Below are positions 8,433 to 18,411 of a DNA stretch of 64,000 nt, one piece after another. The translations under genes and the position numbers were made by a program. Source of the stretch: Clostridia bacterium (GTDB lineage: Bacteria; Bacillota; Clostridia; Oscillospirales; CAG-272); the NCBI GenBank assembly GCA_017473085.1, contig JAFUNF010000006.1:248001-312000 (forward strand). The letters are read 5' to 3'. How positions within the stretch are numbered: the first letter of the stretch is position 1; each line of letters begins with the position of its first letter. Below the pieces are notes generated by a model, which saw only the letters and a program-made list of their open reading frames with translations, had not been told where the DNA came from and did no database searches.

Positions 8433-10079
8433 TTATAGCTTATTAATCATTTCATTTACACGAGAAACAACTTTATCATATCCAAGCACTCTCATTACAC
8501 TATACATATCAGGAGAGCTTAATTTTCCAGTCACAGCAATTCTTATAAACATGCTTATATCAGATACATTTCCCTTGTATATTTCAGGATTTTGCTTATA
8601 TGCCTTCATATCAGATGCGTAACCAAGCATATCTGCTATATCCTTAATTTTTTCAAACCAAGCATTCGAATCATCATCAAAGCTATATGTTTTCACAAAT
8701 TCCTCAAGAGTTACCTTAATGTCAGTCTTGGAAAATCTTTCATCATAAGAATCTTTTATTTCAAAAAACTCGTCAAAAAACAAGTCTATATAGCCTCTTA
8801 CCTCACTCCACAGTGCAATATCCTTACGTGGATTCTTTCCACTTCTGCCTATCGCAAATATGGACTTAGTATATTCAGCATCCTTGCTCATTGCATCGTA
8901 TAACTCAACGTCGTATTCAGCTGCCCACTCACATGCTTGAGTGTAAACCTGTTCAGCACTCATACGAGAAACAACGTTTTTCGAAACATCAAGAAGCTTT
9001 GCTGAGTCAAACAAAGAGCCAGCTGGATTCATCTTTTTGTATGAAAACTTAAACTCAGATGGTGAAGTGAGCGGATTAGCTCTTCTCCAATCTTCATAAT
9101 TTGAGTTTAAAATTGTAAGCATATACTCATATAAAGATTGAGCAGGATAACCATCACGCTTGTAGAATGACAATGCAAGCTCTGGGTCCTTTCTCTTGGA
9201 AAGCTTGCGCTTTGAATCACCATCCATTTTCATTAATGGTCCTATGTGTAAGTATTTAGGAAGCTTGAATCCTAAAGCATTAAACAATTGAATATGGAAA
9301 GGAAGCGTAGAAAGCCACTCATCCCCCCTTACAACATGAGTTGTACGCATTAAATGGTCATCAACAGCATGTGCAAAGTGATAAGTCGGTATCCCATCAG
9401 ACTTTAACAAAACGTGATCAATATCATTTTCTGTTAACTCCAAATTGCCCTTTATGCAGTCAGTAAATTTGATTTTATTAGATAAAGAACCATTTGAACG
9501 GAAACGTAAAACCCACGGCTTACCATTTGACAATTCGTTTTCAATCTCTTCGATTGTTTTATCTCTCCAAGTAGCCCATTTTCCGTAGTAACCAAAGTTT
9601 TCCTTTAAGGCTTCCTGTTGTGTACGCATTTCGGATAGCTCGTCCTCGGTACAAAAGCAAGGATACGCCATTCCCTGTTCAACAAGGCGCTTAGCATACA
9701 CATGATAAATATCCTTTCTTTGTCTTTGACGATATGGTGCATAAACACCAAAGTCTCCATCTATTGTTGCTCCCTCATCAAAGTTGATATCATAATATTT
9801 TAGTGTATCAATAAGTGTTTCTACTGCACCCTCAACCTCACGCTTTTGATCGGTATCCTCAACACGTAAGAATAAAGTACCATTAGACTGGTGACAAAGA
9901 CGCTCAGATGTGATGCCCTGTACTAAGTTACCAAGATGTACAAAGCCAGTAGGGCTTGGTGCCATTCTCGAAACTATTGCCCCCTCCTTAAGCGCTCTTG
10001 GGGGATATTTTTGCTCCAATTCCTCTTCAGTTAAAGTAACATTAGGAAAAAGAATATTAGCTAAATACTTAAAATCCAT
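8433..10079 (-). CDS. gltX: Glutamyl-tRNA synthetase
   Basis: This enzyme charges tRNA-Glu. The N-terminal HIGH-type motif is APSPTGFVHLGNLVQ (about residue 40) and the KMSKS-type motif is KLSKRKDPE (about 295). RVEDTDQKREVEGAVE and the GDEWLSTLPFHIQLF block confirm GluRS over GlnRS. At 548 residues it is longer than the common 480-500, with a roughly 35-residue N-terminal lead before the catalytic core. The ATG at 10079 follows TGAGGTG; a GTG-type extension to 10091 has no separate site. It is the first gene of a gltX-glnS operon. Confidence 0.96.
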   Translation of the reverse strand: MDFKYLANILFPNVTLTEEELEQKYPPRALKEGAIVSRMAPSPTGFVHLGNLVQGITSERLCHQSNGTLFLRVEDTDQKREVEGAVETLIDTLKYYDINFDEGATIDGDFGVYAPYRQRQRKDIYHVYAKRLVEQGMAYPCFCTEDELSEMRTQQEALKENFGYYGKWATWRDKTIEEIENELSNGKPWVLRFRSNGSLSNKIKFTDCIKGNLELTENDIDHVLLKSDGIPTYHFAHAVDDHLMRTTHVVRGDEWLSTLPFHIQLFNALGFKLPKYLHIGPLMKMDGDSKRKLSKRKDPELALSFYKRDGYPAQSLYEYMLTILNSNYEDWRRANPLTSPSEFKFSYKKMNPAGSLFDSAKLLDVSKNVVSRMSAEQVYTQACEWAAEYDVELYDAMSKDAEYTKSIFAIGRSGKNPRKDIALWSEVRGYIDLFFDEFFEIKDSYDERFSKTDIKVTLEEFVKTYSFDDDSNAWFEKIKDIADMLGYASDMKAYKQNPEIYKGNVSDISMFIRIAVTGKLSSPDMYSVMRVLGYDKVVSRVNEMINKL

Positions 10080-10107
10080 AATACACCTCAAAAAATAAGT
10101 TTAAAAC

Positions 10108-10136
10108 ATTATAACACGCAAAGATTAAAATAACAA
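10108..10136 (-). promoter_or_regulatory. Promoter of gltX-glnS
   Basis: Minus-strand TTGTTA (10131-10136) and TATAAT (10108-10113), 17-bp spacer. Confidence 0.6.
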
Positions 10137-10156
10137 GTCTTTTTTATATTTAAAAT

Positions 10157-10189
10157 AAAAAAAGTAGCGATTTTATGTCGCTACTTTTT
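10157..10189 (-). terminator. Terminator of the glycogen operon
   Basis: AAAAAGTAGCGA/TCGCTACTTTTT hairpin overlapping the GH13 stop codon, with a T-run on the minus strand. Confidence 0.8.
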
Positions 10190-12073
10190 AAACTCAATCA
10201 CAACATCGTCAATTCTCTCATTGCATTTCAGAATATATGCTGAATTTGGCTTAATTGAAGTTATTACTCTGCCAGTTTCTAAATTTTTTAATTTAGCAGA
10301 AGAATCAATATAGTATTTTTCTTTTCCTCTATTAATAACAGTGGCGACAAATTCATTATCATTGTGTCTTACAAATGTTAGAATATCGCTATTTACTTCA
10401 ATGATTTTGAAGTATCCATCCTTATAGAGAGGTTCATTTCTTCTAATTTTGCCAACCTTTTGGAAGAATTCACATAAATCACTGTCTTCCTTTCCCCAAG
10501 GAAAAGGCATACGATTAAACGGGTCACGATGTCCCTCCATTCCTGCCTCGTCTCCATAATAGATACAAGGAATGCCAGGAATTGTAGCAATTATCGCATA
10601 AGCTAATTTTAATAAAGTTTTAGCCTTGCTTCTTTGAGCCTTTGTTAATCTTTTTCTCGAGAGTTGCTCGTTTGTTAGTCCCTCACTTACCTCGTCACCT
10701 AAAACTGTCAAAATTCTCTCCGTGTCATGTGTGCCAAGAAAGTTCATTAATAGGTCTGCATTATGCTTAGGATAATGATTGTAAATAGTCTTACATGCCC
10801 TATAAAAACCCTCTGCATCTCCATTTTTTACATAATTGATAGTAGCAATTCTTAACGGATAATTCATTACAGAATCAAGTTCATTTCCAAGGAAATATTT
10901 TTTTCTAATGTCATATGCGATTTTGTTGGAGGCATCCTCCCACACCTCGCCATATACAACTCCATCTGGATTTATCGATTTAACTTTAGAATTAAGTGTT
11001 CTTAAAAAATCATCACTTAATTCATCAGCAACATCAAGGCGAAATCCAGCAATTCCTTTTTTCATCCATTTTTCGATTACGCCATTTTCACCCAAAATAA
11101 AGTCTTTATAACTTTGACAATTGCTGTTAACCCTTGGCAGAATTTTTACATCCCACCAGCATTCATAGTCATTGGGAAAGCTTCTAAAGTTGTACCATTC
11201 AAAATATTTCGAATTTTTTGACTGATACGCACCGACTTCGGGATAATTGCCATTTTTGTTAAAATAAACGCTATTTGATCCAGTATGATTGAAAACTCCG
11301 TCTAAAATAATGCGTATATCTCTTTTTTTAGCTTCAACAATCAAGCTTTCGAAGGTTTCTTCTGTGCCAAACATTGAATCAATTGACATATAGTCACCAG
11401 TATCATATTTGTGGTTAGAATATGCATCAAATATTGGACAGAGATATATGCAATTAACTCCTAAACTTTTAATGTAATCTAATTTTTCTATCACACCATA
11501 CAGGTCGCCACCGAAAAACATATTGTTCTCCACATAACCACCAGGATAATCTGCAAATTGTGGTATCCCGTTATACCAATCATCATTCATTATTGCATGT
11601 TTTTTAGGCTTAGTCCTTCCGCTCTTGCAGAAACGGTCAACAAAAATCTGATACATAATTCCACCATGCATCACTTTGGCAGAACTGCTCTTTTCGTCAT
11701 AAATTAAAAGTTGAACATTTCCGCTTCCTCTGTTCTCAACAACAGAAAGTTGATTTATTCTCTCTCCATCTCCTAAGAAAAAGGTGTGATCGGTAGTGAC
11801 TTCATAGTGATAATAATATAGTCCAACTCCAATAACTGACATATCCGTTTCACAAGAATATACATCGTATATACCATCAAAGTTTTCCCATAAAAACTTG
11901 TATTTTCTATAAGTTTTATTTTCTAAGCCCTCACCAAAAAGATGCATAAGCACAGCAGTTGTGCCACATTCTCTCGGTATTAAAAGTTTAAAAGTGACTT
12001 TTTTATCATAAGAGAAAGCACCAAAAGATGAATAATCCTTATTGTCAATATATTTTTTTTCGTAAAAATTCAT
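10181..12073 (-). CDS. Intracellular GH13 alpha-glucan hydrolase (neopullulanase/cyclomaltodextrinase-like)
   Basis: This alpha-amylase-superfamily enzyme probably trims maltodextrins released from glycogen. An N-terminal beta-sandwich domain (about residues 1-125) precedes the barrel, as in neopullulanase-type enzymes. The four GH13 regions are readable: DGVFNHTG (258-265), GFRLDVADE with nucleophile Asp347, GEVW with acid/base Glu376, and GTHDTERI with Asp450. There is no signal peptide, so it should act in the cytoplasm. It starts 3 bp after glgP without a clear Shine-Dalgarno site, which suggests translational coupling. It ends the glg operon. Pullulanase-like or maltogenic activity cannot be told apart here. 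Confidence 0.9.
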   Translation of the reverse strand: MNFYEKKYIDNKDYSSFGAFSYDKKVTFKLLIPRECGTTAVLMHLFGEGLENKTYRKYKFLWENFDGIYDVYSCETDMSVIGVGLYYYHYEVTTDHTFFLGDGERINQLSVVENRGSGNVQLLIYDEKSSSAKVMHGGIMYQIFVDRFCKSGRTKPKKHAIMNDDWYNGIPQFADYPGGYVENNMFFGGDLYGVIEKLDYIKSLGVNCIYLCPIFDAYSNHKYDTGDYMSIDSMFGTEETFESLIVEAKKRDIRIILDGVFNHTGSNSVYFNKNGNYPEVGAYQSKNSKYFEWYNFRSFPNDYECWWDVKILPRVNSNCQSYKDFILGENGVIEKWMKKGIAGFRLDVADELSDDFLRTLNSKVKSINPDGVVYGEVWEDASNKIAYDIRKKYFLGNELDSVMNYPLRIATINYVKNGDAEGFYRACKTIYNHYPKHNADLLMNFLGTHDTERILTVLGDEVSEGLTNEQLSRKRLTKAQRSKAKTLLKLAYAIIATIPGIPCIYYGDEAGMEGHRDPFNRMPFPWGKEDSDLCEFFQKVGKIRRNEPLYKDGYFKIIEVNSDILTFVRHNDNEFVATVINRGKEKYYIDSSAKLKNLETGRVITSIKPNSAYILKCNERIDDVVIEFKK

Positions 12074-12076
12074 TTG

Positions 12077-14500
12077 TTATTTGACACTTGATAGCTTCCA
12101 AATTTTATCAGAATATTCTTGAATGCTTCTATCAGCAGCAAAGAATCCAGATTTAGCAATGTTAACAAGTGACATTTTTCCCCATTGTTCTTTATTATTA
12201 TACGCTTTTACTATATCCTCAGATCTAATATAATATGAATCAAAATCTGCAAGGCACATATATGGGTCGGCGACGCCACCAAAGCCTCCAATTAGATAAT
12301 TTGCAAGGTTTGCAAATGAAACTCCATTGAATCCCTTGTTAAGACGATCTACTGCCTTCTTAATTCTAACACTATTATTATAATAGTCAACAGAACGATA
12401 TCCCTTTTCCCATAATTCGTCAACCTCTTTTGCTGTAAGACCGAAAATAAATATATTATCATCGCCGACAGCCTCTCTCATTTCAACATTAGCACCATCT
12501 AAGGTTCCAATTGTCAGAGCTCCATTCATCATAAACTTCATACAACCAGTACCACTTGCCTCTTTGCCAGCAAGTGAAATTTGTTCACTGATATCTGATG
12601 CTGGCATTAGCACCTCTGCTGTACTTACATTGTAATCCTCAAGATAAACAACAGAAATCTTATCCTTTACCTTAGGATTCTTTCTGATTTCCTCTCCGAG
12701 ATTCCAAATTAGCTTTATAATATCCTTTGCCATATAGTATCCAGGAGCAGCCTTTCCACCAAAGATAAATGTTCTCTTTGTAAACTCTCTCTCGGGGTGC
12801 TCTTCTATTTCAACATAATAGCAAATTATCTTTAGTGCGTTTAAAAGCTGACGCTTATACTCGTGCATTCTCTTTACTTGAACATCAAATATTGATTCAG
12901 TATCAAGTGAATATCCAGTTTTATTAAACACAAACTTGGATAGATGCATTTTGTTGTTAAGTTTAATTTCCTCAAGCTTTTTAATAACCGATGCATCATC
13001 AGAGTATTTCAAAAGTTCCTCAAGCTTTGCTGGATTTGTAACAAATTCATCGCCAATACAATTCTTGATTAGTTTAGTTAACTCGGGATTTGAATAGCAA
13101 AGCCATCTTCTATGTGCAATACCATTTGTAACATTAGTAAATTTATTAGGTGTTGTTTTATAGAAGTCGTTAAATACAGTCTTTTTCAATATATTAGAGT
13201 GTAATTCAGAAACGCCATTAACGGTATGAGATGCAACAACAGACAAATTAGCCATTCTTACCTGTGAATAAGCAATAATAGCCATTTTTGATATTCTATC
13301 CCAGTCACCTGGATAAGCATTCCACAAATCGTCACATAATCTGCGGTTAATTTCCTTAACAATAGAGTGAATTCTTGGAAGCTTAAAGCTAAATAAATCT
13401 TCATTCCAGCACTCTAAGGCCTCTGGCATAACAGTATGGTTTGTGTAGGATACAGTCTTTGTAACAGTATACCAAGCATCGTCCCATGTATAGTTGTATA
13501 CATCCATCAAAATTCTCATAAGCTCTGGTACACAAAGTGCTGGGTGAGTATCATTAATATGAATAGCAACCTTATCAGCGAAGCCATTCAATGAGCCGTA
13601 TGCTGCAATATGATCGCTTATAATGCTTTGAAGTGATGCTGATACCAAGAAATATTGCTGACTTAGACGCAACAACTTACCCTCTGTATGCTCATCTGAA
13701 GGATAAAGCACCTTAGAAATAACCTCAGCATTAGTAGTTTGTTGAATAGCTTTTACATATTGTCCCTGTGAGAAAAGGCTCATGTTAAAGTTTGTAACAT
13801 CGTGTGCCTTCCATAAACGAAGTCTGTTTACAGCACTTCCCGCTCCAGAAATCATCATATCATAAGGAATCGCTTCAACCTCTTCATAGTTTTCATATTT
13901 AATTACGAGCTTATCGTTTTCCCACTCTTCCTTGATATGTCCACCAAATTTGATGGTAAACTTTTTGTCCGTTCTGGGTACTAACCAAGAGTCTCCACCT
14001 GGAAGCCATGTATCAGGCAATTCAACCTGATTACCATCAATTATCTTCTGCTTAAACAAGCCATACTCATATAGAATTGAAAAGCCATCACCTGGGTAAT
14101 TAAGAGATGTTAATGAATCCATAAAGCAAGCAGCAAGTCTACCGAGGCCACCATTACCTAAGCCCGGATCTGGCTCCATTTCATATATTTCGTCAATATT
14201 AAATCCAAAATCCTTCAATACTTCATCATAGTATTCTGCCAGACCAAGATTTCTAAGATTGTTTTTCAAAGAACGCCCAATAAGAAATTCCATGCAGAGA
14301 TAATAGACCTTTTTTGCATTGGCCTTTTTTACCTTATGCTTGAAGGATGATCTCTTTTGAGTCAAAATGTCCTTTACAGTGAGAATAGTTGCCTTATAGA
14401 TTTGTTCCTTATTGGCATCCTCTGGATTTACTCCGAAGTATCGAGAGAGCTTAAGGGCAAGCGCCTCTTTTACAGTCTCTTTTGAAAAATTATTGTTCAT
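12077..14500 (-). CDS. glgP: Glycogen/maltodextrin phosphorylase
   Basis: This PLP-dependent GT35 enzyme removes glucose-1-phosphate from non-reducing ends of glycogen. The 807-residue length is typical. Diagnostic blocks include YLCMEFLIGRSLKNNL and DPGLGNGGLGRLAACFMDS near the start, HINDTHPALCVPELMRI in the middle, and the PLP-lysine block SGTGCMKFMMNGALTIGT, where Lys carries the cofactor (the common form has Asn in place of Cys). A strong AAGGAGAG site precedes ATG 14500. It is part of the glgBCDAP operon but separated from glgA by a 99-bp gap holding an 11-bp inverted repeat, which may let its expression differ from the synthesis genes. Confidence 0.97.
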   Translation of the reverse strand: MNNNFSKETVKEALALKLSRYFGVNPEDANKEQIYKATILTVKDILTQKRSSFKHKVKKANAKKVYYLCMEFLIGRSLKNNLRNLGLAEYYDEVLKDFGFNIDEIYEMEPDPGLGNGGLGRLAACFMDSLTSLNYPGDGFSILYEYGLFKQKIIDGNQVELPDTWLPGGDSWLVPRTDKKFTIKFGGHIKEEWENDKLVIKYENYEEVEAIPYDMMISGAGSAVNRLRLWKAHDVTNFNMSLFSQGQYVKAIQQTTNAEVISKVLYPSDEHTEGKLLRLSQQYFLVSASLQSIISDHIAAYGSLNGFADKVAIHINDTHPALCVPELMRILMDVYNYTWDDAWYTVTKTVSYTNHTVMPEALECWNEDLFSFKLPRIHSIVKEINRRLCDDLWNAYPGDWDRISKMAIIAYSQVRMANLSVVASHTVNGVSELHSNILKKTVFNDFYKTTPNKFTNVTNGIAHRRWLCYSNPELTKLIKNCIGDEFVTNPAKLEELLKYSDDASVIKKLEEIKLNNKMHLSKFVFNKTGYSLDTESIFDVQVKRMHEYKRQLLNALKIICYYVEIEEHPEREFTKRTFIFGGKAAPGYYMAKDIIKLIWNLGEEIRKNPKVKDKISVVYLEDYNVSTAEVLMPASDISEQISLAGKEASGTGCMKFMMNGALTIGTLDGANVEMREAVGDDNIFIFGLTAKEVDELWEKGYRSVDYYNNSVRIKKAVDRLNKGFNGVSFANLANYLIGGFGGVADPYMCLADFDSYYIRSEDIVKAYNNKEQWGKMSLVNIAKSGFFAADRSIQEYSDKIWKLSSVK

Positions 14501-14565
14501 TGGTTTCTCTCCTTTTTTGCAATTGACAACAAATACTTACAATATTTGCCATATTTTACTAAGAA

Positions 14566-14592
14566 CTGTCCCGTAATGAATTTACGGGACAG
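14566..14592 (-). promoter_or_regulatory. Intergenic hairpin between glgA and glgP
   Basis: A perfect 11-bp inverted repeat (CTGTCCCGTAA / TTACGGGACAG, 5-nt loop) lies 8 bp after the glgA stop. No long T-run follows on the minus strand, so it looks more like an mRNA-stabilising or partial-termination hairpin than a full terminator. Confidence 0.6.
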
Positions 14593-14599
14593 AAGTCCT

Positions 14600-16033
14600 T
14601 TATTTATTTAATCCTCTGTACATTTCAAGATATTTTTTAGCTGAGGCATTCCAAGAAAAGTCAACATTCATAACGTTGCTTACAAGTCTTTCCCAAGCAT
14701 CCTTGTTTTTGAATAGCTCAACTGCTCTTGCTACTGCATCCTTCATTTCATGAGCATTGTAATTAGCAAAGGTAAATCCGTTTCCTTCGCCATTGTACAT
14801 ATTATATGCTTTTATTGTATCGAATAAACCACCTGTTTCACGAACAACAGGAATTGTGCCATACCTTGAGGCTATCATTTGAGATAGACCACATGGCTCA
14901 CTCTTTGAAGGCATTAAAAAGATATCTGAGCCAGCATAGATTTTTTTAGACAAATCCTTGTTAAACTCTAAGAAAATCTTAACCTGATTTGGATATTGAT
15001 GCTGAATACTTCTAAAATATTCCTCAAGCTCATATTCTCCTGTGCCAAGCAACACAAATTGAACACCGAGGTCGAGTATCTCTGGTAAAATAAACTTAAC
15101 AAGGTCAAATCCCTTGTGAGCTGCCAATCTTGAAATCATAGAAACAACAGGGATATCCTCTCTCTGCTCTAATCCACACATCTCCTGAAGTTGCATTTTG
15201 CATGCTATCTTACCCGACATATCATTAGCGTTGAAATTTTTAGCAATTACCTTATCTGTATCCGAATTATAGTAATCAACATCTATTCCATTTACTATAC
15301 CACAAAGCTTGTCACTATACAAGTGTAAAATATAGTGTAGTCCACTGGAATAAAATTCAGTTTGAATTTCATCGGCATATCTTTGACTAACAGTTGATAT
15401 TTTGTCGGTACATACTAATGCACCCTTTGTAAGATTAATATTACCATTATACTCTACAATACTACCATCAGCATTAAAATCAAGTCCAAAAACATCTCCG
15501 ATAATAGACATGGAATATATGCCTTGATAGTCTATATTGTGTATTGTATAAACAGTCTTAATATCTTTATAATAAGCTTTGTCTTGGTATTTTCTCTTCA
15601 AGTAAATAACAGACATGGCACTTTGCCAGTCATTTGCGTTTAAAATGTCTGGATAAAAGTCTATGAGAGGCATCATATCGAGTGCTGCTTTACCGAAAAA
15701 AGCAAATCTTTCGGCATCATCAAAATCTCCATAAACAGAGTCTCTTTTGAAATAATACTCATTATCAAGAAAATAGTATGTTACTCCACCAATTTCGTAC
15801 TTGAAAACTCCACAGTATTGCTTTCTCCATGAAAGCTCAACAGTAGTATTTCCAACATACTCAAGCTCATTATAGTATTTTTCTTTAATTTTCTTGTAAA
15901 GAGGTAGCACAACTCTAACATCACAAGATGGGTCAGTTAGTGAAATAGCCTGAGGCAATGAGCCTAAAACGTCTCCTAATCCACCTGTTGAAATAAAAGG
16001 AACTGCCTCTGCGCCAACAAATAATATCTTCAT
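14600..16033 (-). CDS. glgA: Glycogen synthase (ADP-glucose, GT5)
   Basis: It transfers glucose from ADP-glucose onto growing alpha-1,4-glucan. The N-terminal GT-B block is AVPFISTGGLGDVLGSLP and the C-terminal block PSKSEPCGLSQMIASRYGTIPVVRETGGL carries the conserved Glu and the sugar-nucleotide site. In the classic KxGGL motif the lysine is replaced by Ser (STGGL), a variant that also occurs in clostridial-type enzymes. The 477-residue length is normal. An AAGGAGAG site precedes ATG 16033. It follows glgD by 11 bp in the operon. Confidence 0.96.
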   Translation of the reverse strand: MKILFVGAEAVPFISTGGLGDVLGSLPQAISLTDPSCDVRVVLPLYKKIKEKYYNELEYVGNTTVELSWRKQYCGVFKYEIGGVTYYFLDNEYYFKRDSVYGDFDDAERFAFFGKAALDMMPLIDFYPDILNANDWQSAMSVIYLKRKYQDKAYYKDIKTVYTIHNIDYQGIYSMSIIGDVFGLDFNADGSIVEYNGNINLTKGALVCTDKISTVSQRYADEIQTEFYSSGLHYILHLYSDKLCGIVNGIDVDYYNSDTDKVIAKNFNANDMSGKIACKMQLQEMCGLEQREDIPVVSMISRLAAHKGFDLVKFILPEILDLGVQFVLLGTGEYELEEYFRSIQHQYPNQVKIFLEFNKDLSKKIYAGSDIFLMPSKSEPCGLSQMIASRYGTIPVVRETGGLFDTIKAYNMYNGEGNGFTFANYNAHEMKDAVARAVELFKNKDAWERLVSNVMNVDFSWNASAKKYLEMYRGLNK

Positions 16034-16044
16034 ACTATCTCTCC

Positions 16045-17178
16045 TTAAATCATCTTACCTTTTGCCAAGTAGAATGGTAGTGTTTCATCTCCAGAAAGAT
16101 GCTTATTATCGCGAATAACAACATTTTTATCAGCTATAACACAGTTTAATGTAACATTTTCGCCTGTATAAGTATCTTGGAATAGTATGCAGTTTTTAAC
16201 TACTGTTCCCTTGCCGATCTTTGTTCCACGGAAAAGAATTGAATTTTCTACCTCTCCGTAAATTTCGCAACCATCAGCAATTAATGAGTTTTTAACCTTT
16301 GCATCAGGGCTATAGTATGTAGGTGCTGAGTTTCTAACCTTAGTATATACAGGTCTATCTTTTATGCCGAACAATTGATTTCTTATGGATCTATCGTTTA
16401 TTAGCTCCATACTGGACTTGTAGTAATCCTGTGTTGAGGTTATGCAAGCAAAATATCCATCATATCTGTAGATACGATAGTTTTTTCTCTTCACATTACG
16501 AAGAATAACATCCTTTGTTAAGCTTGTGTAGTTGTGAGCAATAGAATCTAACACTATTTCTTGCAAATATTTTCTGCTTACAACCATAATGTTTAAATTA
16601 ATATCTGCAGTACCCTTAAAGGATGTTGGATATGCCTTAACATCAACTATTTTACCATTTTCATCAGAATCAATCAATACGTTGATTTTCGCTTGTTCCT
16701 TATTCAGCTTTACTTTTTTAACCGCTATTGTTAAATCAGCATCATTTTCAATGTGATTCTTTATCATATCGTTTAAATCAACATTACATATAACATCACA
16801 ATCTGATAAAACCACGTAATCATCTGGGATCTTGCTAATAGAATTGTTTACGTTTTTTAGTGCTTCCAATCTTGTTGTATATAATGAGTTAACATTATTA
16901 GCATACGCAGTAATAAAAGGAGGCAGGATTTTGATACCACCTGATCTTCTAGCCAAATCCCAGTCTTTACCTGCGCCTATATGATCCATCAAGGATTGAT
17001 AGTTATAGTGAGTGATGACACTTACATTGGTAATATTTGAGTTTACCATATTTGAAAGTGTAAAGTCAATAAGTCTATATCTGCATCCAAAAGGAACAGA
17101 AGCCATAGTCCTATTTCTTGTTAACTCTGGTATGTTATTATCATGAATGTTAGAAAAAATTATTCCTGCAACTGACAT
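16045..17178 (-). CDS. glgD: Glucose-1-phosphate adenylyltransferase regulatory-type subunit GlgD
   Basis: GlgD pairs with GlgC in Firmicutes to form a heteromeric ADP-glucose pyrophosphorylase and raises its activity. The protein is homologous to GlgC along its length, including a C-terminal left-handed beta-helix (hexapeptide-like repeats from about 285). It lacks the nucleotide-binding GGxGxRL loop: its N-terminus reads VAGIIFSNIHDNNIPELT at that place. That loss is the mark of GlgD. It lies 16 bp downstream of glgC. The 377-residue length is typical, and AATGGAGG precedes ATG 17178. Confidence 0.95.
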   Translation of the reverse strand: MSVAGIIFSNIHDNNIPELTRNRTMASVPFGCRYRLIDFTLSNMVNSNITNVSVITHYNYQSLMDHIGAGKDWDLARRSGGIKILPPFITAYANNVNSLYTTRLEALKNVNNSISKIPDDYVVLSDCDVICNVDLNDMIKNHIENDADLTIAVKKVKLNKEQAKINVLIDSDENGKIVDVKAYPTSFKGTADINLNIMVVSRKYLQEIVLDSIAHNYTSLTKDVILRNVKRKNYRIYRYDGYFACITSTQDYYKSSMELINDRSIRNQLFGIKDRPVYTKVRNSAPTYYSPDAKVKNSLIADGCEIYGEVENSILFRGTKIGKGTVVKNCILFQDTYTGENVTLNCVIADKNVVIRDNKHLSGDETLPFYLAKGKMI

Positions 17179-17194
17179 TATTATCGTTCCTCCA

Positions 17195-18409
17195 TTACTT
17201 TTGAATTATTGTAACGCCATCAATCGAGTCATTGTTTATCATAGCATCAGAGGCTATTTTTGCATTAGAAGCAACAATTAAGCCACTTCCCACTACAGCA
17301 ATCCCCTTTGCGTGTTCCTTTGGCTCTCCAACATTCGCCTTTTCGGAAATCTCACTATTACTGTCGATTATAGCATACTCTACTCTTGCACCTGCTTTGA
17401 TTACAGTGCCACTCATAATAACAGAATCCTTAACAACAGCACCCTTTTCAACGATTACATTGCTTGATAGTACACTATGCTCAACTGTTCCATAAATCTC
17501 ACAGCCTTCCGAAATTACGGAATCAGAAACAAAAGCTTTATCGCCTACATAATGAGGAGGTGCTGCATAGTTTCTTGAGAAAATTCTCCAGTTCTTATCG
17601 TGAACATTGAACTTAGGATTTTCTCCTAAAAGTTCCATATTTGCTTCCCATAAGCTACTGATTGTACCAACATCCTTCCAGTATCCATCAAAAGGATATG
17701 TAAACATTTTCATGCCATCGTTAAGCATATTTGGAATGATATTTTTACCAAAATCATTACTTGAGCCAGGTGTATTTTCATCATCAATCAAGTATTTCTC
17801 CAATACCTTGGCATTGAATATGTAAATACCCATAGAAGCCTTAGTGCTTGTTGGGTTCTTGGGTTTTTCCTGAAATTCAGTAATTTTTCCAGTTTCATCA
17901 GTTACCATTATTCCAAAACGACTTGCCTCGGACAAAGGAACCTCTAATACAGCAATTGTACAATCTGCACCTGAACTCTTATGAGCTTGAAGCATAGCGT
18001 TATAATCCATCTTGTAGATATGGTCGCCAGACAAAATTAGAACATAGTCAGGGTCGTATCTTCTTATGAAGTCAAGATTTTGGTATATAGCATTTGCAGT
18101 ACCCTTGTACCAGTCTGCTCCGTTTTTGCCCTGATAAGGAGGTAAAACCATTACTCCACCACTCATTCGGTCCAAATCCCAAGGCTGTCCGTTGCCAATA
18201 TACTCATTTAGCACTAAAGGCTGATATTGAGTTAAAACGCCAACCGTATATATACCTGAATTTACACAGTTTGACATTGGAAAGTCAATTATGCGATATT
18301 TACCACCAAAGGTAACTGCTGGTTTTGCAGTTTTTTCAGTCAACGCATATAATCTACTTCCTTGACCACCGGCTAAAAGCATTGCAACACATTCTTTTTT
18401 CTTATACAT
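17195..18409 (-). CDS. glgC: Glucose-1-phosphate adenylyltransferase catalytic subunit
   Basis: This enzyme makes ADP-glucose from ATP and glucose-1-phosphate, the committed step of glycogen synthesis. The N-terminal [24 protein letters not shown] block carries the intact nucleotide-binding loop. [10 protein letters not shown] and the [18 protein letters not shown] block follow, and a beta-helix of hexapeptide repeats closes the protein. The 404-residue length is normal. Its AAGGAG site lies inside the last codons of glgB, and the two genes are separated by 2 bp, so translation is probably coupled. Confidence 0.97.
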   Translation of the reverse strand: MYKKKECVAMLLAGGQGSRLYALTEKTAKPAVTFGGKYRIIDFPMSNCVNSGIYTVGVLTQYQPLVLNEYIGNGQPWDLDRMSGGVMVLPPYQGKNGADWYKGTANAIYQNLDFIRRYDPDYVLILSGDHIYKMDYNAMLQAHKSSGADCTIAVLEVPLSEASRFGIMVTDETGKITEFQEKPKNPTSTKASMGIYIFNAKVLEKYLIDDENTPGSSNDFGKNIIPNMLNDGMKMFTYPFDGYWKDVGTISSLWEANMELLGENPKFNVHDKNWRIFSRNYAAPPHYVGDKAFVSDSVISEGCEIYGTVEHSVLSSNVIVEKGAVVKDSVIMSGTVIKAGARVEYAIIDSNSEISEKANVGEPKEHAKGIAVVGSGLIVASNAKIASDAMINNDSIDGVTIIQK

Positions 18410-18411
18410 GT

